Shown here: positions 32,522 through 43,300 of the stretch, piece after piece
How the letters are laid out: each line of letters opens with the position of its first letter
How positions within the stretch are numbered: position 1 is the first letter of the stretch
Program-made: the position numbers and the translations under genes
The notes under the pieces: generated by a model
The model's database searches: none
What the model was told of the DNA's origin: nothing
Seen by the model: the letters and a program-made list of their open reading frames with translations, nothing else
DNA from: Persicaria tinctoria
Taxonomy: Eukaryota; Streptophyta; Magnoliopsida; Caryophyllales; Polygonaceae
Direction: 5' to 3'
Length of the DNA: 64,000 nt
NCBI GenBank assembly: GCA_037127255.1
Contig: JBANSL010000004.1
Span: 50,975,702 to 51,039,701, forward strand

Positions 32522-35444
32522 GAAAATTAAACAATGCAAAAGACCATAACCAATACATTAAATAATGACGATATAGTCGAATACAAGATGACAACAGGGC
32601 TAAATACAAAACAAAGTAAATCAATAGTCAGATTCTAAGCTTGACATAATATCATTTGAAAATAAAGTTAATGAAGTCAAAGACACAACCTGTATTTCAA
32701 TAAAATTAACCTCAACGAAACATTTAAGAACAGTAAAACTACACCAAAAGCTTAGCGAATCTAAAGTCTTGCATGTTGCTTAACCACATCCTGTATCCAA
32801 ATTAAGACATTGATTATATACACAAAACTCAGATATAACGGAATTGATACCAAAAAAACAAAAATGTCATTGATCAAAGAGCGAGAGGGGAAAGATTAAT
32901 TTACTTGAGGCGATCTAGAAAATTGCTTTCATGATCAAATTCCAATCAGTCCTAGTGCAATTTTTCCAACACTTAAAAGAGTAAATTGCTTTAATGAACA
33001 AAATAACACCCAAATTTCTGATCTGCTCATGATTCCAAACAATCTACAAGCAAATTTATACTTATTTCAAACTGTCTCTTCTAATTGGAACTACAGAAGT
33101 TGGGTGACACAACAATTTGTTTTGTGTAAAAAGCTTCACAAAATCAAGAAACCATTGTTGAACAACAACCATTTATCTGGAATTACAAGAAGAGCTAAAG
33201 AAGCTGAAAATTCAAAGAGAAGAAAATAAAGTAAACTGAAATAGAGGAATATTAATCAAAAGAGGAGAAAAGTTTCCAGGGTTTGTAGGTAAGGGATTAG
33301 TAGGCTACTAAAAGGAGAGTGTTCTTCAATACCTAAACAGGATGCTGGAAAATCACCAAAGTCTGCACTGTCGATAGTATTGGTAGCCCCAGATTAGAGA
33401 CTTGTGGGAGTAAATCGAGTGTCTATATAGAAACAAAACTAATTCAGTTTCAGCCCTACAGAAGACATTTGCATCCTAAAGAGATATTTCAGGTAAAAAC
33501 ATAGGTGAAAAGAAGTTCAAAGACCACACCTTTCAGATAAGTCCATCATAATTCAGGACAAGATCAAGCTACCCATTCTTCTTTTCTGCATTATCAACTG
33601 GAACACAACTACCAAAAAAAAAAGACGAGTAAGATTATTTAAGAGTACAACTAAAGACGAAAAGAAAAGGAGATAATGCAACAGTTATGGGTTTCAGAAA
33701 TTAATAGTGATCTTGAACTAGTTGTTATTTGTGCAAATCAAGAAAACGCCGTGACAAAAGGGAGAAAAGAAGGTATGACAGTAGTGGGGGTTATGATGGT
33801 GAATGCCGGTGCTTTGAGTATTACAACAGTTAAAAAAAAACACTACCAATTAGTATGCTGGTGGTGTTAGTGTTGATATCATAATGAGGGAGTCAAGCAA
33901 GACAAGGGGGAACATGAGTAGAAGAGCGTGAGTTATAACAAGCAACAAGATAGAGAAATAAAGAATAAAAATTAAGGAGCATGTGAAGCAAGTAAATATA
34001 ACAGATAAGGGAAATGAGACTGAGTAGCAAGAACTAAGTATGGAGCATATCACTGACGTGCAACATAATGTAGCAAGTATGACAGGAAAATGCGAGATTG
34101 GTGCTGAAAGTGAAACTAGGAAAAGAGTAATATAAGGGATTCTGATAGCAACATAATGTCAAATGTATGACATATGAAAGAGGAACAAAAGCAAGCGTTA
34201 GCAAGCAAAGTGGTTTCAGTGAAGCAAGAATGAGCAAGCAAAAGTTCTTAAAGAATAAAAATCAAATTATTAACATGAGCATAGAACATACAAGGAGCAT
34301 TATGCACAACAACTACTCAATATTATTTCATAATAAACTAAGAAGACAAATTACTAAACTCATCATTTAGCTGCGTTTTATGTGAAAAATCAAGAAAATC
34401 CTTCCATTGAGAATAGGATTAGTAACCTGCACAAAGGTAAAAGAATAGCCTTGAGCTCAATATATACCAATGTTGTACTCATATATGAAATTCATAAATC
34501 AAACTAACTAAATAACATTTATAAAGTATGTCTTGATTACATACCAATTTTGAAACAAAAATGAGCAAGCATCTTCTAAATCTAAAATCTACCAGTTTCT
34601 CAGATACATTCAATGATGTTTATAAATTTATTTACCTTTTTGGTTTTAATCCTTTTCTCAATTCTTTGTCTTTATGGTGGTTCATGTCATTATATTGTTC
34701 TTTATTGATGAATTAAAAGAAAAAATTATCACATTCTTTACAGTTGCAAACTAAATAGTTTATCTATCTTTCTTATGCTTAGCTAGGGGTTCTTTTATGT
34801 CAAGAAGCTAAAAACAATTAAGGGAAAAGGTTACCTTGAAAGAAAATCATACTCTTAAGTAGATTTTTAGGGTTGAACACTCGCACTTGTTCTTCCTTGG
34901 TTCCCTGTTTGTCGATATGTAGACGCTATGCTTAATTAAGTAGGTTTTTAGGGTTATTCAATAAGGAGAAAGCAGAAATGGAACATATCTTGTATCACAA
35001 AGAACACCGGGTTTTGTATCATAACAAAATTAGGGTTTCCATACCTCTATTGTTTGGGTGTTCCATAGAGTTGACGACGAGCAGCTAGGGGAAGGAGATA
35101 AGAAGCTTAGTGGGAGGAAGGAGCGAAGCAACTGCCGCTAGTAGAAGATGACCTGCCGGAGGAGCGAATGGACCTATAGTTCGAAGCTTAGTCGAAACGT
35201 AGGAAAAAAAAAGAGAGACCAGTTGGAGGAGCAATCTTACCCACATATTGTTCGACGCCAGTTGAAGATGACCTATCGGAGGGGTGAAAGGAGACGACTG
35301 ACCAATTGGAGAAGATGATGAAACAGGGCGCTGGAGATTGGATTAGAGGGACGAAGGCTAGGCCAACTCCTCAGTCGCCAAACCCATCGCTGAAATCGCC
35401 AAGAACAGAGCTAGGGATTTGGGCATTTTTGGTTGATCAGTGGA
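32522..35444. other. AT-rich sequence with no recognised gene
   Basis: I see no protein domain. The stretch follows the CACTA 5' end and could be its interior. Near 35145 and 35260 there are two related blocks (GAAGATGACCTGCCGGAGGA and GAAGATGACCTATCGGAGGG). On the minus strand the GC-richer text at 35050-35440 looks like a first exon or leader, but no frame stays open long enough to name. Confidence 0.3.
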
Positions 35445-35660
35445 TCCAAATATAGATCATTGGAAAGGACTTGCGGGAAGTACCCAAAGGTCCCCAGTTC
35501 GAACCCCGGATATGGCCGCTCTTTATTTACAAATTCAAGGGGTATTTGAGGATTTTAGGTTAAAGGGTTGGAATTTGGGTCCCTTTTTTATAAAGAAAAT
35601 CCGAATATCTCTTTTTTTGGTTAAGTGTTTTGGAGCTCCGCTATTTTACCGCTTATAATT
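35445..35660 (+). other. Possible tRNA-derived SINE-like sequence
   Basis: A Pol III B-box-like block (CCAGTTCGAACCCCGG) lies at 35492-35507, about 45 bases after GATCATTGGAAAGGACTTGC, which only weakly resembles an A box. The segment ends near the LINE tail. Target duplications were not found, so the call is weak. Confidence 0.25.
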
Positions 35661-35671
35661 TCATTCAATTT

Positions 35672-35913
35672 TTTATTTTTTTATTCGGAAATAATTTGGA
35701 TAGAGAGTCTATCCAAGCGCATCCATATGGATGAGATCTTGAAGATCTGGGTTAGTTGTTAAACTTACCCCCATGGCAGAGTGACCAGGGTGTGCAACCT
35801 TGTCAGCCACTCTGTTGCCAGCACGGGGGACATGAGAAAAGACCAACTTCCTCATGCACTTTATCATGGATTGTATGTCCGACATAATTAATTCAATTTC
35901 CCATGGGCACTTT
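35672..35913 (-). pseudogene. LINE 3' end: last part of RNase H and A-rich tail
   Basis: On the minus strand the text CPWEIELIMSDIQSMIKCMR leads to FSHVPRAGNRVADKVAHPG, the end of a LINE RNase H with its final catalytic Asp (RVADK). It continues to DLIHMDALG, a stop and an A-rich tail (AATAAAAAAATAAAAAATT, about 35670-35690). It joins in frame with the RNase H start at 44587-44910 (EGDSKIIIDYLRNKSK|CPWE); the chromovirus insertion separates them. Comparison with 1744-2232 (PTRCPWEVELI) confirms the junction. Confidence 0.85.
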
Positions 35914-37194
35914 TGATACGTTTGGGATACCCGATCCTTCGCCAGTGGGCTTCAGATCAAGAACCACGCCGTATATTTTCTCCGATCTTGCAATGTTCTT
36001 TGATATCTCCTGATTTGGAACAAGTCAAACAAGTGATTAAAATTCTGATTTAGCGACGGAATTATACTTAGAGAAATCCAACAACTTTGAAACAGTGAAA
36101 TAGCGACAGAAGAAGAGAAGCGAGGGACTGGGTTGCGCAGGGTCGCTGGGCACACAGGACAGGGGTCCTCAGGGTGTGCGGGTGTCGGGGCGCGCAGGTT
36201 GTCTCGCTGGAAGCGAGCGAGTCAGCGACTGAGAACAAAGAGAGCGCGCCTGGAAGCTTGGCGCTTGGAGACGCGGAATGAGGACGCGGGTGAGAGAGTG
36301 CTCGCTGGCAGCGAAGTAATCCGCGGAAGCGAACACTTGGGAGCAGGCGGGCGAAGCGGCCTGGGCACTTGCGAAAGCGAGGGCGATGACGCGGGAGCAG
36401 GTGCCGCGCTCGCTGGGAGCGAGGGTGACCGCAGACGACGCCAAGGGCTGTGTTCTCCTTCTTGCGACAGCCTCTGAATTTGGGGTTGTGTTGGCTTAGG
36501 GTTTGCCGATGGAATCAAGGTGAGGGTGGTGTTTTTGTGATTGCCGAAAGTCTTAGAACACAAGAGCTTTGGGATTGATAATCGAAGAACCCTTGATCCG
36601 TTAAGGGTTTCTTCAATTCTATATTCAATCTGATTAATTCAAAGTGCGGAACATAAATTTATAGTAAAACTATGATCTATCTTACCAATCCTTCCTTGCA
36701 AAGGAAAGGGGTTTGGATAGATTAATTCTATCTAGATAAAGGAAATAACTTAAAGATAAATAAATCCTAAAAAGATAGAAATATAATAACTTGGTGGGAA
36801 AGTAATATATCTAGAAGAGATATAATTAATTTCCACCTTATTTATCTAATTTGCATAAAATAACAAACTAATGATTAACATGGAACTCGGCCCATCCATG
36901 AAGCCCACTCGGCCAAGGCCCATTCGGCCATGTCTTGATCAAGGCGGGTGTAGCCGAGTCTTCATGAGCTCCGAGTGTGGACGCAAGCTCACTTCTTGTG
37001 CTGGCGGTGTAACCTTGAGCCAAGTGATCCAGGGTGGCCTGAACCCTTGCTCTAAAGTTCCATGGTGACGGACAAGAAAGGCCTTAGTTGCATTTTGAAT
37101 CTTCTTGGCCCTTGAGCGAGTGACAGGGCCATCAAATGGAACCTTCATGTTGTCCTCAATGTCACTAGGAGTCGTCGATATTTGAACGGCATCA
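35914..37194 (-). repeat. 3' LTR of the chromovirus
   Basis: On the minus strand it starts TGATGCCGTTCAAATATCGA at 37194 and ends ATCCCAAACGTATCA at 35914. It contains the end of the pol frame (to 36939) and a GC-rich block of about 350 bases (36125-36480) with repeated GCGAGC/GCTCGC units. Confidence 0.9.
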
Positions 37195-37457
37195 TTCTCC
37201 TCCACTTGACTTCGATTTGTCCTCAAATCGTCGTCAGAGTCATCGTCAGGCACGAACAAGGATAGATCGACGACGTTGAATGTAGAATGGACGCTGTACT
37301 TATCGGCAGGGAGATCCAGCTTGTAGGCATTAGGACCCATCTTCTGAACCACTTTGAATGGTCCATCTCCCCTGGGGTCCAGCTTAGATTTCCGTTGTTG
37401 CGGAAACCTTTCCTTCCTGAGATGCAGCCAGACCAGATCACCAACGTTGAACTGCAC
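36939..37457 (-). pseudogene. Chromovirus integrase C-terminal region, reaching into the 3' LTR
   Basis: This frame continues the integrase after one in-frame stop at 37491-37493 (RKTA*YKAAKGKHRKD). It encodes the DNA-binding tail GDLVWLHLRKERFPQQRKSK and GDGPFKVVQKMGPNAYKLDL, then YSVHSTFNVVDLSLF. An acidic stretch follows, then GPVTRSRAKKIQNATKAFLV. The last 85 or so codons lie in the LTR. No classical chromodomain is seen; in CRM elements a CR motif takes this place and is partly LTR-encoded. Confidence 0.8.
37195..37206 (-). other. Polypurine tract of the chromovirus
   Basis: On the minus strand AGTGGAGGAGAA lies immediately before the 3' LTR start TGATGCCG. It primes plus-strand DNA synthesis in the family. 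Confidence 0.75.
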
Positions 37458-37490
37458 ATCCTTGCGATGCTTGCCCTTCGCGGCCTTGTA

Positions 37491-38951
37491 TTACGCAGTC
37501 TTCCTCTCCAGCTGTGCCTTGGTACGCTCATGCAAGCTTTTGATGAAGTCCACTTGCTTAGCTGCATCCACGCTCTCCTTGTCCTTATATGGCCGAGGCA
37601 TCATGTCCACTGGAGTCAATGGATTTCGGCCATATACTACCTCGAAGGGGGTCATCTTTGTTGGAGAGTGCCTAGACCTGTTATATGCAAACTCTACAAA
37701 TGGTAGACAGTCTTCCCATCTCCGGAGGTTAGTTCGCATCATGACTCTAAGTAGAGCCCCAAGAGTTCTATTTGTGACCTCAGTTTGGCCATCAGTTTGT
37801 GGGTGACAAGAAGTAGAAAATAGCAATTTCGTACCCAATTTAGACCATAAAGTTTTCCAAAAAGAGCTTAAGAATTTAGGATCACGGTTAGAAACTATAG
37901 ACATTGGCAATCCATGTAAGCGAACAACATCTTTGAAGAATAAATGAGCAACATGAATAGCATCAACATTTTTATGACAAGGTATAAAGTGAGCCATTTT
38001 GGAAAATCTGTCTACAACAACAAATATGGAATCATGACCTTTAGAAGTTCTAGGCAATCCTACAATAAAATCCATAGAAACATCTTCCCAGGGTGCATTC
38101 GCAATTGGCAAAGGTTGGTATAGACCATTAGCATTGGATTTCGATTTAGCTTTAGCACATGTAACACAACTTTTGACAAATCTCAGCACATAATTAGACA
38201 TTTTAGGCCAAAAGTAATGTTCCTTTAGTCCAGCTAGTGTTTTTTCGAAACCCCCATGTCCCCTAGATTCATGTATTTCCTGGGTTAACAATCGGCGAAT
38301 AGAAGAAGATGGGATACAAAGCTTGCCCATCTTGAACAAATACCCATTATCAACAAAAAATGAATCTACTTCACCTTTGGACACACAGTGAGCATATATA
38401 GTTTTAAAGAAACTATCAGAAGCATACAATTCCTTTATTAAAGCAAAACCCAAAACATGTGCATCCATATGGTTTAAGAGGACATACGTTCGTGATAGCG
38501 CGTCAGCTACCACATTATCCTTCCCCTTTTTGTGGTGAACCACATAGGAAAAGGTCTCTATGAACTCCACCCATCGAGCAAGTCGCCTGCTGAGCACTGC
38601 TTGTCCTTTGAGATACTTAAGAGCTTCATGATCCGAATGAATCACAAACTCCTTGGGCCAGAGGTAATGTTGCCACGTCTGTAAGCACCGAACCAATGCA
38701 AATAGCTCCTTGTCGTAGGTAGAGTAGTTGAGCTCAGCGGTGCCCAACTTTTCACTGAAGTAGGCGATCGGACGCTTGTTCTGCAGCAGGACCCCTCCAA
38801 TGCCAGTGCTAGAAGCGTCACACTCTAGCTCAAACGGTTGAGCAAAGTCAGGTAACTGCAACACTGGGGCGTGTGTTAGGCGATCATTGAGAGCGTCGAA
38901 AGCCTTTTGATGTGAGTCAGACCAGCGAAATGTCACATCCTTCTTCGTCAA
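37491..38951 (-). pseudogene. Chromovirus RNase H and integrase
   Basis: The 486-codon frame starts [11 protein letters not shown], just after the RT. RNase H acidic residues are D45 (LECDAS), E82 (YDKEL), D107 (IHSDHE) and D150 (VVADALS). Integrase has the zinc finger H227, H232, C262, C265 and the core D294 (MDFIVGLP) and E391 (TDGQTE). The middle catalytic Asp, expected 35 residues before the Glu, is N355: the text is VSNRDPKF where the family has SDRD. The frame ends at a stop that separates it from the integrase tail. The polyprotein join with the RT upstream is also broken. Apart from these lesions the sequence is well kept. Confidence 0.88.
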
Positions 38952-39238
38952 CTCATGCAGGGGGGGGGGGCGACAATCAGGCTGAAATCCTTGACAAAAC
39001 GTCGATAGAAGCCAGCAAGGCCCAAGAATGAGCGGACATGGGTGGGTGTATGCGGCCTAGCCCACTCCTGAATAGCATGAATCTTCTCCTCATCCACCTT
39101 TAATCCAGATGCAGTCACTACAAAACCAAGAAAAATGGTAGACTCGGATGCAAAAGAACACTTCTTTAAATTGGCATATAATTTCTCTTTTCTTAGACAA
39201 TCAAAAACCAATTTTAAGTGACTTAAATGATCATGCAT
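38948..39238 (-). pseudogene. Chromovirus RT, C-terminal part
   Basis: The frame reads [20 protein letters not shown], then FLGFVVTASGLKVDEEKI and [20 protein letters not shown], the thumb of Ty3/Gypsy RT. It ends prematurely at APPPCMS because of an enlarged C run (G run at 38961-38970 on the plus strand). The next frame carries on with HELTKKDV, so an uneven number of added bases caused a frameshift. Confidence 0.85.
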
Positions 39239-39299
39239 ATTCTTACTGTAGATTAAAATATCTCCTCATCCACCTTTAATCATGCATATTCTTAGACAA

Positions 39300-40058
39300 T
39301 CAAAAACCAATTTTACCTAAGTGTCTTCTAAGCACATGGTTCATAAGCCTCATAAATGTAGAAGGTGCATTTGTTAAACCAAAAGGCATTACTAACCATT
39401 CATATAAGCCATACTTAGTTTTAAAAGCCGTTTTCCATTCATCACCCTGTTTCATCCTAATTTGATGATATCCACTTCTAAGGTCAATTTTAGAGAAAAT
39501 AGCAGCACCATGAAGTTCATCAAGCGTATCATCTAAACGAGGAATAGGGTGGCGATACTTAATCGTTATTTGGTTGATTGCGCGACAATCAACGCACATG
39601 CGCCAGGAGCCATCCTTCTTTGGAACCAATATGACTGGCACGGCACAGGGAGACATGCTCTCACGAACAAAGCCTTTATCCATCAAATCTGTGACCTGGC
39701 GTTGCAGCTCCTTTGTCTCCTCAGGACTAGCTCTATAAGCGGCGCGATTAGGCAAGGCTGCTCCAGGCACAAAGTCAATCTGATGCTCAATACCTCTAAT
39801 AGGAGGCAAGCCTTGGGGTAGTTCAGCTGGAAGCACATCCAAATAATCCCGCAGAAGAGCAGCAATAGGTGCAGGAATATGACTCAATTCAACATTAAGT
39901 AAAACTTGTTTCATTACCAGAAGAATATGAGGTCGATGAGCATTCCATGTGATGGTCCCTTGCTGAGGGTGAGAGACCAATGATCGACGTTCCACAGAGC
40001 CCTTAAGTGGTGCAGAAGAGGGCTTGGCTGACGTCGGATGGGTAGGAGAATGTGTCAA
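39300..40058 (-). pseudogene. Chromovirus RT, N-terminal part, active site lost
   Basis: The 252-codon frame contains [75 protein letters not shown] (first catalytic Asp, about residue 187) and [20 protein letters not shown]. After HLGKIGF a stop follows. The YxDD block that should come next is absent; 39240-39317 instead consists of copies of nearby sequence (see findings). RT is therefore inactive in this copy. Confidence 0.88.
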
Positions 40059-40207
40059 AGGGCTGTAGGGGCGGCGACGGGCGCAGCTGCTGGGGCCGCG
40101 GGCGCGGCTTCTGGGGCCGCGGGTGCGGCTGGTGCAGCCGAGCTTCCTTTGAGCTTCTCCACTCTTTCAGCTTCGCGTTCGGCGTTCCTTTGTTGCTGCT
40201 TGCGCAC

Positions 40208-42274
40208 CTAGTCCTTCAGAATAATTGGTGGCGATAAGGGTAGGAGAGTAACTCTCCTCCCGTCATAGGTGAATGCATATGTATTTGCACGACCATCATG
40301 AAGGACATTACGATCATATAACCAAGGACGCCCTAACAATATATGACTACAATCCATTCGAGCAACATCACATAATACTTTATCATGATATGTTCCAATA
40401 GAAAGGGAAACTAAACATTGTTTGGTGACCAATATATCCGAACCATCATCAGTAATGCCATTTAAACCATAGTGAGTAGCTCGAGGAGTTGTAGGTAAAT
40501 GGAGGAAGTTTACTACCTTTTCATTGATGAGATTGCAGAAACTCCCACCGTCGATGATAAGGGTTAAGGTAGCCTCACGAACCAAGCATCTGGTGTGGAA
40601 TATGTTCTCCCTTTGATCGGCCATGGGAGATTCCTGAATGTGCAGGACCCGTCGATTGATAATGCAAAGCACGTTGTCGTACTGAGAAGTATCGATCTCC
40701 TCAATAGGCTCAGTCGACTGGTCCTCCTCTACTTCACTCGAAACTACCAGGTCCTCAGTAGTCTCCTCCTCATAGTAATGGTCTCCCAAATCGTTGAGAA
40801 GAACCTTCCTTTTCTGGGGGCAATTGCGAGAGACATGCCCAGAACCTCCGCAAGTAAAGCAGCGAATATCTTTGTTTCGATCTGTAGAAGGGGCAACAAC
40901 TCTTCTAGTTTTAACCTGATAACCCTGTTGAGGTGAGTTGGAAACTCCCTTTTGCTTCATAGAAGGGTTAGAAGTAGAAGGCTTAGATGGACCAGAAGGG
41001 TTAACGGGAACAAACCTGCGACCTTGGGAGGTCTGATCGAATCTGCTTCGTTGTTGCCGAAGTTGCTGCTGTTGTTGCTCATACAGAAGCTGTGCTTTAT
41101 GAGTCAAAGTGTTAATATCTCTAATGGAATGGATAGCTAAAGGATTCTTAATAGAAATATTAAGACCATCAAGAAATTGAGTACACAAAGCACGTTCAGT
41201 AAGATAAACATTAGCCTGATGGGAGAGTCGTTCAAGTTCATCCCTAAAGTCATTCGGAGAGCGAGTTCCTTGTCGGCAGGAAGCGAGCTGCATCCTCATG
41301 GACTCCGTGTATTCCTCAGGCACATGTCTCTTCTTTAGGAGATAGCGAAGTTGTGGCCAAGTTTCAACAGGTTGCTTGTCCTGATGGCGGCGCATCTCAC
41401 GAGTGCGGAACCACCCGTTGCGAGCTTTACCTACTAAATGCAATATAACAACTTCCAATTTCTCCGTTTCCTCATAGCGCAAATGTTCAAGCAGATAGTC
41501 AGTATGATTTTCCCAGACAAGATAAGCTTCAGGATCAGTATTAGCATCAAAAGTTTCTAATTTAAGCTTAACATCTCGTCTCTGAATAGCTTGATCATTA
41601 TCAAATCTAGGACGACCAAAATTAGGAGGTGGTAAATCATCAAAGTTAGGATTTACCTCATGGTAAGCATCCTCCAAATGTGGTGTCTCATTCAGATCAG
41701 CATTGCTACGGCTATTATCCCAGTTAGCACGAGTATAGAACGGCTGTTGTGGACGCTGATGGGGTCGGCCCTGCTGCTGCCGTGGGTGCTGGGGCTCAGG
41801 GCAATCCTGGTGGCCATTGAAGCCCGCTAAAGGATCGTCGTCATGCTCTCCAGGGAAAGGATTAGTAGTAGCAGATCTTAGCTGATAATGTAATTGACCA
41901 GAAGGAGGAGGGTGACCGAAATAAAAGGTGTTACCTGCAGGTTGCTGATTACCTGTAGGGGGCACAGTACCCGAAGGTGGTGTAGTATCCGGGGGTGGTG
42001 GAGGCGGTTTTCCTCCAGAAGGAGGTGTAGATCCAGAAGCCTCCACCTGTTTGGACTCCTCCCATTGCCGAGCAAAAACTTGTTTGACGACGTCAGATAA
42101 CCGTAGGAGGTCCTCTTTGCGTTCGATAGCTCGACGATTTTCAGCCTCTGCTAGCTCCTGTCGTGTCATCAGAGTAGACTTTTGGACAGCAGCGTCAATA
42201 ATAAACTGCATAGCCTCAACAGTAATGCCAGCAGGTGGGGTAGGGGAAGGGTTGGGGTCGCTATCGTTTGCCAT
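40208..42274 (-). CDS. Chromovirus gag and protease
   Basis: The 688-codon frame begins MANDSDPNPSPTPPAGITVE. A Pro-rich segment lies at about residues 80-140, a retrotransposon-gag domain at about 268-360 (HLVGKARNGWFRTREMR), and Gln runs follow. A CCHC zinc knuckle lies near residue 469 (CFTCGGSGHVSRNCPQ). The aspartic protease lies near 565-660, with LIIDGGSFCNLI as the catalytic block and HILLGRPWLYDR as its second landmark. Gag packages the RNA and forms particles; protease cleaves the polyprotein. The frame stops at ILKD before an Ala/Pro-rich linker, where the pol frame would continue. This is the longest intact frame in the window. Confidence 0.9.
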   Translation of the reverse strand: MANDSDPNPSPTPPAGITVEAMQFIIDAAVQKSTLMTRQELAEAENRRAIERKEDLLRLSDVVKQVFARQWEESKQVEASGSTPPSGGKPPPPPPDTTPPSGTVPPTGNQQPAGNTFYFGHPPPSGQLHYQLRSATTNPFPGEHDDDPLAGFNGHQDCPEPQHPRQQQGRPHQRPQQPFYTRANWDNSRSNADLNETPHLEDAYHEVNPNFDDLPPPNFGRPRFDNDQAIQRRDVKLKLETFDANTDPEAYLVWENHTDYLLEHLRYEETEKLEVVILHLVGKARNGWFRTREMRRHQDKQPVETWPQLRYLLKKRHVPEEYTESMRMQLASCRQGTRSPNDFRDELERLSHQANVYLTERALCTQFLDGLNISIKNPLAIHSIRDINTLTHKAQLLYEQQQQQLRQQRSRFDQTSQGRRFVPVNPSGPSKPSTSNPSMKQKGVSNSPQQGYQVKTRRVVAPSTDRNKDIRCFTCGGSGHVSRNCPQKRKVLLNDLGDHYYEEETTEDLVVSSEVEEDQSTEPIEEIDTSQYDNVLCIINRRVLHIQESPMADQRENIFHTRCLVREATLTLIIDGGSFCNLINEKVVNFLHLPTTPRATHYGLNGITDDGSDILVTKQCLVSLSIGTYHDKVLCDVARMDCSHILLGRPWLYDRNVLHDGRANTYAFTYDGRRVTLLPLSPPIILKD

Positions 42275-43286
42275 GTTCCTACAATATCAGAAGAGCAACA
42301 AGTAAATGAACCAAAGACCAGAAACCAAGTAATGCAAGCTCTAGTGATTCCTAAGAGTGATTCATGGTTTTAGAAACCAAAGAGCGAGAAAACAAGGCAC
42401 AATATTCAAGCAATTCCCCTGGACACAGAATTTTGCAATATTGAAGACAACAAGTAATAATCAAATTGCAAATTAAATCAGCCACAAAGTCGGATATCAA
42501 GGATAGCAAGTATAAACAAGCGGCTTAATGTGGAGAAATAAGAGCTACAATGTGATGCTTGAATAATATGAATGTATAATAGGCGAGAATAGCAATCACA
42601 AGGGCAATCAAGTGCACACACTCCGTCAACTATTATCTGACGGTTGCAACACAGTTCAGAGAAAGAGGGGTGTGACCAAGGCTCCAGTGTCGGCACAGCA
42701 CAAAATCACACAAGTAGGGTTCTTTTGTAATGCTTTAAACCGTTTAGATCATCTAACATGTAGCAATCAAAGAACTCAGAGTTACTAACTCAATGATGTA
42801 ATGAAAGAATGCTCTATATAATAATAATTTTTTTTTTTGAATTCGGCTTTTTCTGTTTTTTTTTAGTATATGGAACAAGTTGCTGTAAATTGGAGGGAGC
42901 AACCGAAATATAAAGAGCAAAAATAAAATAAAAGCTACGATGATCTAAAAGTAAGCAAAAATAAAGAAAATAGGGAAATTAGGCTAGAAACTGGAAAAAA
43001 ATAGGGTTCTTTAGTGGTGCAAGTTTATATAATGCTTTTAATCCAAGAATCACAGTCATAGGCATGATATGTAGCAACTAGGAATAAAAGATCACAACTT
43101 GCAATCAAGAACTCAATATCTTCCAAATTATAGATCCAAACAAAGAATAACAAAGATAAAGTGCCAATTTTTATGGGTAAATAATAAAGATTCAATTTTT
43201 ATGCAGCGGCTATGGTGAAAAATAAGGCACGAAAAATAAATCACTCAAATAGAAATCAAGAGAGTAAAGAACTTGCATTAACCTAA
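42275..43286 (-). other. Chromovirus 5' leader
   Basis: About 1 kb between the primer-binding site and the gag start, with no convincing coding frame. It includes T-rich runs near 42828 and 42858. Confidence 0.7.
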
Positions 43287-43298
43287 AATCCGATACCA
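43287..43298 (-). other. Primer-binding site of the chromovirus
   Basis: On the minus strand TGGTATCGGATT lies two bases after the 5' LTR. Its first seven or eight bases match the complement of the initiator-methionine tRNA 3' end (TGGTATCAGAGC). Confidence 0.7.
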
Positions 43299-43300
43299 CT

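Noticed and set aside
30682..35444. A complete CACTA element
   Set aside because: Only the left terminus is visible; no matching TAGTG end or transposase was found in this interval.
36133..36477. Arg/Gly/Ala-rich frame of 114 codons, repeated at 43520-43864, with frames on the other strand
   Set aside because: Both copies lie in the GC-rich part of the chromovirus LTRs; frames exist on both strands because stops are rare in GC-rich DNA.
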